This document shows, piece by piece, positions 21,678-30,059 of a stretch of 39,321 bases of DNA. Both the position numbers and the translations under genes were made by a program. The stretch lies in assembly GCA_036260375.1 (NCBI GenBank), contig DASZZZ010000082.1, positions 1 through 39,321 of the forward strand, written 5' to 3'. Source of the stretch: DASZZZ01 sp036260375 (GTDB taxonomy: Bacteria > Actinomycetota > CADDZG01 > WHSQ01). Numbering within the stretch: position 1 is the first letter of the stretch; the number at the start of each line of letters is the position of its first letter. The notes under the pieces were generated by a model. That model saw nothing but the letters and a program-made list of their open reading frames with translations. It did not search any database and had not been told where the DNA came from.

Positions 21678-24314
21678 TCAGCCGTACACGATGCGCTCGG
21701 CGACGGCGCGCGCTCGCCGCGTCAGGCGCAGGTAGTCCTCCTCGACCTCCTGGCGCGGCTGTTCCGAGTAGCCCATCGCGATGCCGAGCGCCTCGAGCTC
21801 CTCGGGCACGACCGGAAGGACGTCGCGCGGGCGCGCGAACAACAGGAACATCCGGTTGCGAGCGCGCATGAGCCAGCGGTACGCGTCGGCGAGCCTGCGC
21901 GCGTCGTCGTCCCGTACGAGGCCGAGCGCGGCCGCGGCGCGCAGCGCGCCGAGCGTGTCACCGGCGTGCAACTCCGGATGCGAGTGAGCATGCGCGAGCT
22001 GCACGATCTGCGTCGAGAACTCGACGTCCGCCATGCCCCCGGGACCCATCTTGAGATGGCGCCGCGGGTCGACCCCGCGGGGGACGCGCTCGCGCTCCAT
22101 GCGCGCCTTGAGGTGGCGGATCTCGGCCAGCGCCTCGGGCCGCAGGCGCTCGGGATACGCGTACGAGCGCGTCGCCTCGACGAAGCGCCGCCCGAGCGAG
22201 TGGTCGCCCGCCGCGGCGCGCGCCTTGAGCAGCGACTGCAGCTCCCACGGCCGCGCCCAGCGCTCGTAGTACTCGAGGTACGAGTCGAGCGACCGCACCA
22301 GAGGACCCGACTTGCCCTCCGGGCGTAGCGCGACGTCGACCTGGAACGCCTGGCCCTCCGGGGTCAGCGCGCCGACGCCCGCCAGGACGGCCTCGGCGGC
22401 GCGCTGCGCCTCGTCGCGGTCTCCGTCGTGCACGAACACGACGTCGACGTCGGACGCGTAGCTGAGCTCCCGGCCCCCGAGCTTGCCCATGCCGACGACC
22501 GCCACCGGCACGGACGCCTCGTGGAGCGCGGCCTCGAGACACGCGTCGGCGAGGTCCGCGAGCGCCGCGCCGACGCCCGACTCGTCGAGGGCGCCGGCGA
22601 GGTCCGCCAGCGCGATGCGCAGAGCGGCGCGGCGCTTGAAGCGTCGCAGCCCGTCGAGACGTCGTTCGGGCTCGCGCCATCGCAGCTGCGCGCGGGCCTC
22701 GTGCACGAGCGCCTCGCGCGACCGCGGCGCGCTTGGCCCCCGCGGCGCCGCGATCACGTTGAGCTCGTCGGGCGCCTGCGCGAGCAGCTCGCCGAGATGC
22801 CGCCCGCTGCCGAGCACGACGGCGAGGAACGCGATGCCCGGCGGGTTGTCCCGCAGCGCGCCGAGCGCGTCCACGCGCCCGCCGAGGCTCTCCCCGAGGC
22901 GGAGGAACGCGAGCAGTCCCGCGTCGGGCGACGGCGTGTGCGCGAGCCGGCGCAGCAACGCAGGCGTCAGCACGCGGAAGAGCTTGGCGCGGCGCGACGT
23001 GCCGGTGACGAGACCGGCGAGGACGCGCGCGGCGCGTTCGACGTCGCGAAAGCCGAGTATGCGCAAACGCTCGATCAGTCCCTCGTGCGACAGGCGGTGC
23101 GGCGCGGCGTCGGCGAGCGACTCGATCATCGGCCGGTAGAACAGCTTCTCGAAGCGGCCGCGCACGTCGGCCAGCACGCCGCGGTGCCTGCCCTCGAAGC
23201 GCGTCAGCGCGCTCGCCGCCGGCGTGTCGCGAAACCCCATCGCGCGTGCGATGCGCGTGCGCGCGTCGCGCTCCGCGGGCAGCCGGTGCACGCGTCGCTC
23301 GGCGTACAGCTGGAGCCGGTGCTCGACGCTTCGCAGCCATCGGTACGCCACCGCGAGGCCCGCGCCGTCGTCCTCCGCGACGTAGCCGCCTTCGACGAGG
23401 CGCGACAACGCGTCGAGCGTGTTGGGACTGCGCACCGAATCGTCGGCGCCACCGTGCACGAGCTGCAGCAACTGCACGGAGAACTCGATGTCGCGAATGC
23501 CGCCCGGCCCGAGCTTGACGTCGTCGGACTCCGACGAGCGCGCGCGGCGCGCGCGCGACGAGGCCTGGTCCTCGACGCGCTCCTTCATCGCCCGTATCGC
23601 CGCGATGCGCTCGGGTGCGACGTCGCGCGCGAAGACGAGCGGACGCGTGCCGTCGACCGCCGCGGCCGCGACTTCGACGTCGCCCGCGGCGGCGCGCGCC
23701 TTGACGAGCGCCTGGAACTCCCACGCGTCGGCCCACCGCCGGTAGTGCTCGAGATACGCCTCGGGGCTCCGCACGAGCGCGCCGTTGCGTCCCTCGGGGC
23801 GGAGGTCGACGTCGATCGAGAAGGCGCGGCCCTCGGGCGCGAACGATCCGAGCGCGGCGAGCAGCGCCTCGGCCGCGACCGTCGCCCGCCGGACGTCGCC
23901 GCGCGCGACGAACACCACGTCGATGTCCGACGCGTAGTTGAGCTCGCGGCCCCCGAGCTTGCCCATCGCGATGACCGCGAGGCCGTCGGGCGCGTCGACG
24001 GCCGCGAGCGCGGCGTCGAGCCACGCGTCGGCGACGTCCGCTAGCGCCGCGGTGGCGTCCTCGACCGGGACCTCCCCGGCGAGGTCGCGCGCCGCGATCT
24101 CGAGGACGCGGCGACGCTTCTCGAGGCGCAGCTCGCGCAGCCCGCCGCGCGCCAGCGCGTCGAGCGCGACCGCCCTCAGCTCGTCGCGTCGCGGGAGCGC
24201 CCCGGTGCGCTCCACGAGGGCGCGCGCCGCGTCGTCGCGCGCGACGAGCTCGGTCAGCGACCGGCTCCCGACGCGCAGGGCGTCGATACGGCGTGTTGCC
24301 GGGTCCCCCTCCAC
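21678..24314 (-). CDS. glnE: Glutamine synthetase adenylyltransferase/adenylyl-removing enzyme
   Basis: An 878-residue bifunctional enzyme that adenylylates and deadenylylates glutamine synthetase at its conserved tyrosine, here Tyr403 of GlnA1. Two nucleotidyltransferase domains are visible: AMGKLGGRELNYASDIDVVF (116-135; Asp130 and Asp132 bind metal) and GMGKLGGRELSYASDVDVVF (608-627). Each is followed by a helical GlnE/GlnD-linker domain (LGPGGIRDIEFSVQLLQL in the first, MGPGGMADVEFSTQIVQL in the second). It is shorter than E. coli GlnE (946) mainly at the N-terminus. An in-frame TAG five codons upstream shows the GTG at 24314 is the only upstream start. Confidence 0.95.
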   Translation of the reverse strand: MEGDPATRRIDALRVGSRSLTELVARDDAARALVERTGALPRRDELRAVALDALARGGLRELRLEKRRRVLEIAARDLAGEVPVEDATAALADVADAWLDAALAAVDAPDGLAVIAMGKLGGRELNYASDIDVVFVARGDVRRATVAAEALLAALGSFAPEGRAFSIDVDLRPEGRNGALVRSPEAYLEHYRRWADAWEFQALVKARAAAGDVEVAAAAVDGTRPLVFARDVAPERIAAIRAMKERVEDQASSRARRARSSESDDVKLGPGGIRDIEFSVQLLQLVHGGADDSVRSPNTLDALSRLVEGGYVAEDDGAGLAVAYRWLRSVEHRLQLYAERRVHRLPAERDARTRIARAMGFRDTPAASALTRFEGRHRGVLADVRGRFEKLFYRPMIESLADAAPHRLSHEGLIERLRILGFRDVERAARVLAGLVTGTSRRAKLFRVLTPALLRRLAHTPSPDAGLLAFLRLGESLGGRVDALGALRDNPPGIAFLAVVLGSGRHLGELLAQAPDELNVIAAPRGPSAPRSREALVHEARAQLRWREPERRLDGLRRFKRRAALRIALADLAGALDESGVGAALADLADACLEAALHEASVPVAVVGMGKLGGRELSYASDVDVVFVHDGDRDEAQRAAEAVLAGVGALTPEGQAFQVDVALRPEGKSGPLVRSLDSYLEYYERWARPWELQSLLKARAAAGDHSLGRRFVEATRSYAYPERLRPEALAEIRHLKARMERERVPRGVDPRRHLKMGPGGMADVEFSTQIVQLAHAHSHPELHAGDTLGALRAAAALGLVRDDDARRLADAYRWLMRARNRMFLLFARPRDVLPVVPEELEALGIAMGYSEQPRQEVEEDYLRLTRRARAVAERIVYG

Positions 24315-24628
24315 GTCGAGGTGAGGCTACTCCGGCCCCCGGGCACGGCCGGAGCCCGCGGCTGGTTGCGCGCCGGAAGACAAACTCCGTGGCGCCGCTT
24401 TGTGCCTCGAGGGGTGGACGCGGCCACGGAGAGCCGTCTAGCCTGCCGACGCGCCCCTCGTGAGGGGCGTCCCCGCGACCGGGGTCGCCACCGGCGACGC
24501 GCTCAAGCCGCCTTGGACGACGCCGATCTCAAAGGGGTTGGAAGCGGCCCGGGCGCATCACGGCCCGGGCCGACGTACGAGGCCCGCCCGCAGCGCGGCC
24601 GGCGGCGCCTCACGGCAGGGAGGTGGGA
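24315..24628 (+). other. Structured leader/intergenic region before the NlpC/P60 gene
   Basis: No gene is seen in these 314 nt. On the minus side, TAGCCT (plus 24324-24329) lies 9 nt before the glnE GTG. On the plus side TAGCCT at 24439-24444 is a possible -10. It is followed by consecutive hairpins: GACG(CG)CCCCT/AGGGGCGTC (from about 24449), GTCGCC-ACC-GGCGAC (about 24484-24498), and CGGCCCGGG/CCCGGGCCG (about 24547-24574). NlpC/P60 genes of Actinomycetota are often preceded by the ydaO c-di-AMP riboswitch, but I do not see its conserved segments. Confidence 0.45.
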
Positions 24629-25153
24629 ATGACGGGTGGTCGTACCGGTTCGTTCGCCCCGAAGCTCGTCGCGGCCGTCGCGGCCGCAACCGCTGCACTG
24701 ACGCTCGCATCGCCCGTTCCGGCCGTCGCCCACGAGCGCGACGGCGCCGGAGAGCAGCGCCGCCACGTCGCACGGCGCGCCCGTTCCCAGATCGACGCCC
24801 CCTACCGTTACGGCGGCTCGTCGCCCGGCGGATTCGACTGCTCCGGCTTCACGACGTGGGTCTTCGACGACCACGGCGCGGAGCTGCCGCGCAGCTCGAT
24901 GGACCAGTACGAGCTCGGCGCGCGCGACGGCTACCGCCGCGTGCGCCTGCGCAAGAACCTCAAGAAGGGCGACCTCGTGTTCCACAAGACGACGAGCGCG
25001 ACGGTCGGCCACGTCGGCATCTACCTCGGCGACGGCGACTTCATCTCGGCGACGTCGTCGCAGGGAGTGCAGGTGCGATCGCTGTACGACCCGTACTACT
25101 GGGGCGAGCGCTGGGTCGGGGGCGTGCGCCTGCCGACGACCCGAGCCCGCTAG
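24629..25153 (+). CDS. Secreted NlpC/P60 cell-wall peptidase
   Basis: A 174-residue secreted protein. A Sec signal peptide with core LVAAVAAATAALTLA ends near AVA-H (cleavage about 34/35). The NlpC/P60 domain follows (about 50-170): PYRYGGSSPGGFDCSGF with nucleophile Cys71, LKKGDLVFHK, and VGHVGIYLG with His128. The third catalytic position, usually His in an IHA segment, is Ser140 here (FISATSS). Such enzymes cut D-gamma-glutamyl-diaminopimelate bonds in peptidoglycan. ATG at 24629 with GGGAGG upstream; an in-frame GTG two codons earlier overlaps that site and is less likely. Convergent with glnA2. Confidence 0.9.
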   Translation: MTGGRTGSFAPKLVAAVAAATAALTLASPVPAVAHERDGAGEQRRHVARRARSQIDAPYRYGGSSPGGFDCSGFTTWVFDDHGAELPRSSMDQYELGARDGYRRVRLRKNLKKGDLVFHKTTSATVGHVGIYLGDGDFISATSSQGVQVRSLYDPYYWGERWVGGVRLPTTRAR

Positions 25154-25171
25154 CCGCCACGCGGCCCCCCG

Positions 25172-26527
25172 TCACAGGATCGGCAGGTAGCGCGCGACCT
25201 CGTACGGCGACACGTACGACTTGTACTCCTCCCACTCGGAGCGCTTGTTGCGCAGCAGGTACTCGAACACCTGCTCGCCGAGCGTGCGCGCGACGAGCTC
25301 CGAGCCCTCCATCTCGGCGAGCGCCTCGGACAGGTCGCCGGGAAGGTGGTCGATCCCGCGCGCGCGTCGTTCGTGGTGCGTCATCTCGTAGATGTTGTCG
25401 GTGGCCTCGGGCGGCAGCTCGTAGCCCTGGTCGATGCCCTCGAGCCCGGCGGCGAGGATCACCGCGAACGCCAGGTAGGGGTTGCACGCGGGGTCCGGCG
25501 CGCGGAACTCGATGCGCGTCGACTGCTCCTTGCGAGGCTTGTACATCGGGACGCGTATCAGCGCGGACCGGTTGTGGCGTCCCCAGCACACGTACACCGG
25601 CGCCTCGGGGACGGGGTAGCCGGCCCCCGTCACCAGCCGCTTGTACGAGTTCACCCACTGGTTCGTCACGACGGTCATCTCGCGCGCGTGGCGGAGCAGC
25701 CCCGCGATGAACGCGCGCGCGACCTTGGAGAGGTGGTACTCGTCGGACGAGTCGTGGAACGCGTTCTGGTCGCCCTCGAACAGCGACATGTGTGTGTGCA
25801 TGCCGGATCCGGGCAGCTCGGTGACCGGCTTCGGCATGAAGGTCGCGTACAGGCCCCGCTTCGCCGCGACCTCCTTGAGCACGATGCGATACGTGATCAC
25901 CGAGTCGGCCATCGTCAGCGCGTCGGCGTGCCGCAGATCGATCTCGTGCTGCGACGGCGCGACCTCGTGATGCGAGAACTCGACCGGGATGCCCATCTTC
26001 TCGAGCACGTCGATCGCCTCGCGCCGCAGCTCCTGCGTGACGCCGGTGGGGGTGACGTCGAAGTAGCCGCCGGCGTCGATCGGCGTCGGGTCCTCCGGGC
26101 TCCGGAAGACGAAGAACTCCATCTCCGGATGGACGTAGAAGGTGAAGCCGCGTTCGGCGGCGCGATCGAGCATGCGCCGCAGCACGAAACGCGGGTCGCC
26201 CCAGAACGGCCTGCCGTCGGGCGTGTGGATGTCGCAGAACATGCGCGCGACGCCGCCCTCGGGGTGGTCGGTGCGGGCGGGCATGATCTGAAACGTGCTC
26301 GCGTCGGGCCTCGCGAGCATGTCGGACTCCTGCACGCGTGCGAAGCCCTCGATCGCGGAGCCGTCGAATCCGATGCCCTCGTCGAACGCGCTCTCGAGCT
26401 CCTCGGAGGTCACCGCGAACGACTTGAGGAACCCCATCACGTCGGTGAACCACAGCCACACGAGCCGGATGCCCCGTTCCTCGACGGTGCGGAGCACGTA
26501 GTCCTGCTGTCTCTGCATGCCGTCCAT
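25172..26527 (-). CDS. glnA2: Glutamine synthetase type I, GlnA2 (GSI-alpha-like)
   Basis: A 451-residue GSI. Motifs: IGFDGSAIEGFARVQESDM (with the Arg that matches the feedback-sensing arginine of Bacillus GSI-alpha), HPEMEFFVF, KPVTELPGSGMHTHMSL, NSYKRLV, STRIEFRAPDPACNPYLAF. The adenylylation-site region reads NIYEMTHHERR, as in non-adenylylated GSI-alpha, not DLPPEE. The tail YEVARYLPIL is also GSI-alpha-like. The arrangement glnA1, glnE, glnA2 in one neighbourhood is known from Mycobacterium. The ATG at 26527 follows TAGGCT by 7 nt and is probably leaderless; the Met three codons on is an alternative. The much longer open frame upstream is a shadow of nadE. Confidence 0.92.
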   Translation of the reverse strand: MDGMQRQQDYVLRTVEERGIRLVWLWFTDVMGFLKSFAVTSEELESAFDEGIGFDGSAIEGFARVQESDMLARPDASTFQIMPARTDHPEGGVARMFCDIHTPDGRPFWGDPRFVLRRMLDRAAERGFTFYVHPEMEFFVFRSPEDPTPIDAGGYFDVTPTGVTQELRREAIDVLEKMGIPVEFSHHEVAPSQHEIDLRHADALTMADSVITYRIVLKEVAAKRGLYATFMPKPVTELPGSGMHTHMSLFEGDQNAFHDSSDEYHLSKVARAFIAGLLRHAREMTVVTNQWVNSYKRLVTGAGYPVPEAPVYVCWGRHNRSALIRVPMYKPRKEQSTRIEFRAPDPACNPYLAFAVILAAGLEGIDQGYELPPEATDNIYEMTHHERRARGIDHLPGDLSEALAEMEGSELVARTLGEQVFEYLLRNKRSEWEEYKSYVSPYEVARYLPIL

Positions 26528-26534
26528 GCCCGCG

Positions 26535-26540
26535 AGCCTA
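26535..26540 (-). promoter_or_regulatory. -10 box for glnA2
   Basis: TAGGCT on the minus strand, 7 nt before the ATG at 26527. The GlnR-like site sits just upstream, over the -35 position. Confidence 0.45.
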
Positions 26541-26550
26541 CGCCCGTCGC

Positions 26551-26566
26551 GTTTCCGGGAAGTTAC
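26551..26566 (-). promoter_or_regulatory. GlnR-type operator shared by glnA2 and nadE
   Basis: On the minus strand GTAAC-ttcccg-GAAAC, an exact gTnAc-n6-GaAAc site. It lies between the divergent glnA2 and nadE starts, at about -24 to -39 for glnA2 and -40 to -55 for nadE if both transcripts are leaderless. Confidence 0.7.
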
Positions 26567-26593
26567 ACGGCGGCGCTGCGCGCGCCCTTCGCT

Positions 26594-26599
26594 TAGCCT
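26594..26599 (+). promoter_or_regulatory. -10 box for nadE
   Basis: TAGCCT, 6 nt before the GTG at 26606; no ribosome binding site, so probably leaderless. Confidence 0.45.
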
Positions 26600-26605
26600 G
26601 GTCGC

Positions 26606-28318
26606 GTGCTTCGCATCGCGCTCGCCCAGATCGACACGACCGTCGGCGACGTCGACGGCAACGCCGCGAGGGTCGCGGACGCGATCGCGTGGGCGAGCGT
26701 CGCCGGCGCGCAGGTCGTCGCGTTTCCGGAGCTCGCCCTGACCGGGTACCCGCCCGAGGACCTGGTGCTCAAGGAGTCGTTCGTCGCCGCGAACCTCGAG
26801 GCCCTGAACGACGTCGCGCGCGGCGCACGCGACGTCCTCGCGATCGTCGGCTTCGTCGACGCGGCCCACGGCGCGCTGCACAACGCCGCGGCGCTGTGCC
26901 ACGACGGGGGCGTCGCCGCGGTCTACCACAAGCAGGAGCTGCCGAACTACGGGGTCTTCGACGAGCATCGCTACTTCGCGCCCGGGCGCCGCCACGTCCT
27001 CGTCGACACCGGCCACGGCGTCCTCGGCGTGTGCGTGTGCGAGGACGCGTGGACGGCGCGCGGGCCCGTCACGGTGCAGGGCGACGCCGGCGCGCAGGTC
27101 GTCGTCAACGTCAACGCGTCGCCATTCCACAAGGGCAAGCTCGGCGAGCGCGCCGCGATGCTCGGCGAGCGCGCGCGACGGGCGCGCGCCGCGATCGTCT
27201 ACGTCAACGCCGTCGGGGGGCAGGACGAGCTCGTCTTCGACGGCGGCAGCCTCGTGATCGCGCCCGACGGATCCGTCGTCGCGCGCCTGCCGCAGTTCCG
27301 CGAGCACCGCGCGTTGGTCGACGTGCCGCTGGGCGAGGCCGGCGGGCACGACGCGCCGCGCGTGGACCGGCTCGCGCTGCCGCTGCGCGCGCCGTCGGGC
27401 GCGCCGGCCCCCGTCGTCACACCAGCGCCGGCGCCGGCCGAGGAGATCTACCGCGCGCTCGAGACCGGTCTGTCGGACTACGTGCGCAAGAACGGCTTCG
27501 AGCGCGTCGTCGTCGGGCTGTCGGGAGGGATCGACTCGAGCCTCACCGCGACGATCGCCGCCGACGCGCTCGGCCCCCGTGCCGTGCTCGGCATCTCGAT
27601 GCCGTCCGAGTACTCGAGCGAGCATTCCGTGACCGATGCCGAGGCGCTCGCCGACGCGCTCGGGATCGAGCTGCGGCACATCCCGATCGCGAAGCCCTAC
27701 CGCGCCCATCTCGACGCGCTCGACGCGTCGTTCGGGCCCGCGGACATGGGCCTCGCGGAGGAGAACCTCCAGGCGCGCGTGCGCGGCAACCTGCTCATGG
27801 CGACGTCGAACCGCTACGGGCACCTCGTCATCGCAACCGGCAACAAGTCCGAGATGGCGTGTGGCTACGCGACGCTCTACGGCGACATGGCCGGTGGCTT
27901 CGCGCTGCTCAAGGACGTCTTCAAGACCGAGGTCTACGAGCTCGCCCGGTGGCGCAACTCGATCGCGCCGGTCATCCCGGACAACGTGCTCGTCAAGCCG
28001 CCGTCGGCCGAGCTGCGCCCCGGTCAGAGGGACTCCGACTCGCTGCCCCCGTACGACGTCCTCGACCCGATCCTCGAGGCGTACATCGAGCGCGACGCCG
28101 GCATCGCGTCGATCGCCGAGCTCGGCTACGACGAAGAGCTCGTGCGGCGCGTCGTCGCGCTCGTCGACCGCGCCGAGTACAAGCGCCGGCAGGCGCCGCC
28201 GGGCCCGAAGGTCACGACCAAGGCGTTCGGGCGCGACCGCCGCCTGCCGATCACCAACCGGTGGAGGGAGTCGCCGGCTCGCCTTCCGGCGCGCGTGACC
28301 GGCGAGGAGCCCGACTGA
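26606..28318 (+). CDS. nadE: Glutamine-dependent NAD(+) synthetase
   Basis: A 570-residue two-domain enzyme that amidates nicotinic acid adenine dinucleotide to NAD using glutamine. N-terminal nitrilase-like glutaminase: Glu42 (FPELALTGYPPEDL), Lys109 (YHKQELPNY) and Cys145 (VCEDAW). C-terminal N-type ATP pyrophosphatase: P-loop SGGIDSS (306-312), ATGNKSEMACGYATLYGDMAGG as the NAD-binding block (key residues GNKSE and GDMAGG), and LLKDVFKTEVY. It consumes glutamine, and shares a GlnR-type operator with glnA2, which ties NAD synthesis to nitrogen status in this genome (inference). Confidence 0.95.
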   Translation: MLRIALAQIDTTVGDVDGNAARVADAIAWASVAGAQVVAFPELALTGYPPEDLVLKESFVAANLEALNDVARGARDVLAIVGFVDAAHGALHNAAALCHDGGVAAVYHKQELPNYGVFDEHRYFAPGRRHVLVDTGHGVLGVCVCEDAWTARGPVTVQGDAGAQVVVNVNASPFHKGKLGERAAMLGERARRARAAIVYVNAVGGQDELVFDGGSLVIAPDGSVVARLPQFREHRALVDVPLGEAGGHDAPRVDRLALPLRAPSGAPAPVVTPAPAPAEEIYRALETGLSDYVRKNGFERVVVGLSGGIDSSLTATIAADALGPRAVLGISMPSEYSSEHSVTDAEALADALGIELRHIPIAKPYRAHLDALDASFGPADMGLAEENLQARVRGNLLMATSNRYGHLVIATGNKSEMACGYATLYGDMAGGFALLKDVFKTEVYELARWRNSIAPVIPDNVLVKPPSAELRPGQRDSDSLPPYDVLDPILEAYIERDAGIASIAELGYDEELVRRVVALVDRAEYKRRQAPPGPKVTTKAFGRDRRLPITNRWRESPARLPARVTGEEPD

Positions 28319-28364
28319 CACGTCCGCCGTTGCCGGGCGCTGCCGCCTGGTCCACCATTGACGG

Positions 28365-29054
28365 ATGGCCTGGACCGTCATGCTGCTGTCCGACACGACG
28401 GGCGAGGTGCGCGACCTCCTGCCCGCGTTCCCCAGCGCGCCGTACCGCGTCGTCGCGGGACCGCTGAAGGACGTGTCGCTCGACGCGCTCGTCGAGGCGC
28501 ACCCCGACTTCCTGCTCGTCGACGGGACGGGCGACCTCGACGTCGCCGAGGACGCCGCCCGGCGCCTGTCGCTCGCGTGGGAGATCGGCCTTCCGCCCAT
28601 CGTGGTCGTCGTCGACGACGACACCGTCACGCGCTTTCGGTTCGAGTCGGGCTGCGACGACTTCGTCCTGACGAGCGCCTCGACGAACGAGATCGCGGCA
28701 CGCCTCGCGCTCGTCGCGCATCGCACCGGTCACGGCGAGGACGCGTCGGTGGTCAAGGTCGGCGACCTCACGGTCAACCCCGACAACTACCAGGTCTACG
28801 TGCGCGGGCGTCCGCTCGATCTCACCTACAAGGAGTTCGAGCTGCTGAAGTTCCTCGCGCAGCGGCCGGGACGCGTGTGCGACCGCGACCTGCTTCTGCG
28901 CGAGGTGTGGGGCTACGACTACTACGGCGGCACGCGCACGGTCGACGTCCACGTCCGCCGGCTGCGAGCCAAGCTCGGAGCCGAGCACGAGACGCTGATC
29001 GAGACGATCCGCAACGTCGGCTACCGGCTCGTGCCGCGGCCGCGCGACAGGTAG
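28365..29054 (+). CDS. glnR: GlnR-like orphan OmpR-family nitrogen regulator
   Basis: A 229-residue regulator. The receiver-like domain is atypical: no acidic pair at the N-terminus (LLSDTTGE), a lone Asp53 in LLVDGTGD, and no clear phosphorylation Lys, as in actinobacterial GlnR, which works without a partner kinase. The C-terminal winged helix is very close to known GlnR: GRPLDLTYKEFELLKFLAQ, LREVWGYDYYGGTRTVDVHV, RRLRAKLG and IRNVGYRLV. It likely activates glnA1, glnA2 and nadE through the boxes found here and represses when nitrogen is plentiful. No histidine kinase gene is adjacent. MtrA-type OmpR regulators are the main alternative, but the degenerate receiver favours GlnR. Confidence 0.88.
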   Translation: MAWTVMLLSDTTGEVRDLLPAFPSAPYRVVAGPLKDVSLDALVEAHPDFLLVDGTGDLDVAEDAARRLSLAWEIGLPPIVVVVDDDTVTRFRFESGCDDFVLTSASTNEIAARLALVAHRTGHGEDASVVKVGDLTVNPDNYQVYVRGRPLDLTYKEFELLKFLAQRPGRVCDRDLLLREVWGYDYYGGTRTVDVHVRRLRAKLGAEHETLIETIRNVGYRLVPRPRDR

Positions 29055-29058
29055 GGCG

Positions 29059-29406
29059 ATGGGGCTCGTCGTCGCGGTCGTCGTCGCGTTCGCGTACCTC
29101 GAGCCGCCGTGGCGCTACCTACTCGTCCTCGGCGGGCTCGTGTGGGAGGGCATCGAGCTCGCGATCTGGTGGCGCTACCGCAACCACCGGTCGATCACGG
29201 GGGCCGAGGCGATAGTGGGCGCGCGCGGACGCGCGCTGAGCGACTGCCGCCCCGACGGACAGGTGCGCGTGCGCGGGCGCATATGGCAGGCGCATTGCGC
29301 GGACGGCGTCGACGAGGGCGACGACGTGACGGTCACGGCGATGAACGGCCTGCGCCTCGACGTCGCGCCCGCGCACGGCTCCTCGCCGCCGCCCGCGCCG
29401 CCGTGA
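29059..29406 (+). CDS. NfeD-like protein (single TM plus OB-fold)
   Basis: A 115-residue protein: hydrophobic N-terminus (GLVVAVVVAFAYL then YLLVLGGLVWEGIELAIWW), and a C-terminal OB-fold of the NfeD type with GARGRALSDCRPDGQVRVRG marked by the G..G.A....PDG.V.V.G pattern, then DGVDEGDDVTVTAMNGLRLDV. NfeD proteins partner stomatin-like proteins and membrane proteases; no stomatin gene is adjacent here. It follows glnR by 4 nt and its stop overlaps the GTG of the acetyltransferase, so the three form an operon. Confidence 0.75.
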   Translation: MGLVVAVVVAFAYLEPPWRYLLVLGGLVWEGIELAIWWRYRNHRSITGAEAIVGARGRALSDCRPDGQVRVRGRIWQAHCADGVDEGDDVTVTAMNGLRLDVAPAHGSSPPPAPP

Positions 29407-29918
29407 CCGTCGTCCTCCGCACCCGGCGCCTGCGCCTGCGTGAGCTGACGCGCGCCGACGTCGACGCGCTCGGCGCGGTCCTCGGGGACCCCGACGTCAT
29501 GCGCTACTACCCCGCGCCGTTCGACCGCCGCAAGACGACGGAGTGGATCGAGCGGAACATCGCGTCGTACGCGGACAACGGCTTCGGGCTGTGGGCCGTG
29601 ATCGTCGAGGCCGACGGGTCGTTCGCGGGCGACTGCGGCCTGACGTTGCAGGACGTCGCGGGCCGCACCGAGATGGAGGTCGGCTACCACGTCGACAAGG
29701 CGCTGTGGGGGCAGGGCTTCGCGACGGAGGCCGCCGCGGCGTGCCGCGACCACGCGTTCGACGTCGTCGGCGTCGAACGGCTCGTCGCGATCGTCGACGC
29801 GCGCAACGTGGCGTCGCGCCGGGTCGCGGAGAAGATCGGGATGCGCGTCGCCGAGGAGATCGAGCGCGGCGGCCGTCCTCACCTCGTGTACGCGACGACG
29901 CGCGCAAGGGACTTCTAA
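29403..29918 (+). CDS. GNAT N-acetyltransferase, RimJ/RimL type
   Basis: A 171-residue protein of the Acetyltransf_3 group. It begins LRTRRLRLRELTRADVDAL, followed by the acetyl-CoA loop VDKALWGQGFATEAAAACRD (the WGQGFATEA core is the R/Q-x-x-G-x-G/A motif) and DARNVASRRVAEKIGM, the family's NxxSxRVxEKxGM element. Likely acetylates a protein N-terminus or small amine; substrate unknown. The GTG overlaps the NfeD stop (GTGA); the longer frame upstream is a shadow. Confidence 0.88.
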   Translation: MTVVLRTRRLRLRELTRADVDALGAVLGDPDVMRYYPAPFDRRKTTEWIERNIASYADNGFGLWAVIVEADGSFAGDCGLTLQDVAGRTEMEVGYHVDKALWGQGFATEAAAACRDHAFDVVGVERLVAIVDARNVASRRVAEKIGMRVAEEIERGGRPHLVYATTRARDF

Positions 29919-29947
29919 TGAATGCAGCGCGCCGTTAGTGTCTGCGT

Positions 29948-30019
29948 GGGCCGTTAGCTCATCGGGTAGAGCTCCGGACTTTTAATCCGGCGGGCAGGGT
30001 TCGAGCCCCTGGCGGCCCA
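29948..30019 (+). tRNA. tRNA-Lys (anticodon TTT)
   Basis: Complete cloverleaf: acceptor GGGCCGT with GCGGCCC (one G-T pair), D arm GCTC/GAGC, anticodon stem CCGGA/TCCGG around loop CTTTTAA, T arm CAGGG-TTCGAGC-CCCTG, discriminator A. CCA is not encoded. A lower-G+C insert begins directly downstream. Confidence 0.95.
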
Positions 30020-30059
30020 CCTCCTGGTCGTCTGCCCGGTCGGCCTTGAATAGCACGTC

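Noticed and set aside
24439..24628. ydaO c-di-AMP riboswitch before the NlpC/P60 gene
   Set aside because: Expected from gene type, but the conserved GGGGUGAAU- and AACCUCG-like segments are not found.
25172..26527. Tyr380 of GlnA2 as an adenylylation site
   Set aside because: The surrounding residues match the non-adenylylated GSI-alpha type (NIYxM...ER), not the DLPPEE context of GlnA1.
25172..28726. A 1184-codon minus-strand open frame spanning glnA2 and nadE
   Set aside because: Only the last 451 codons encode glutamine synthetase. The rest is Arg/Val/Asp-rich antisense of nadE, an artefact of high G+C.
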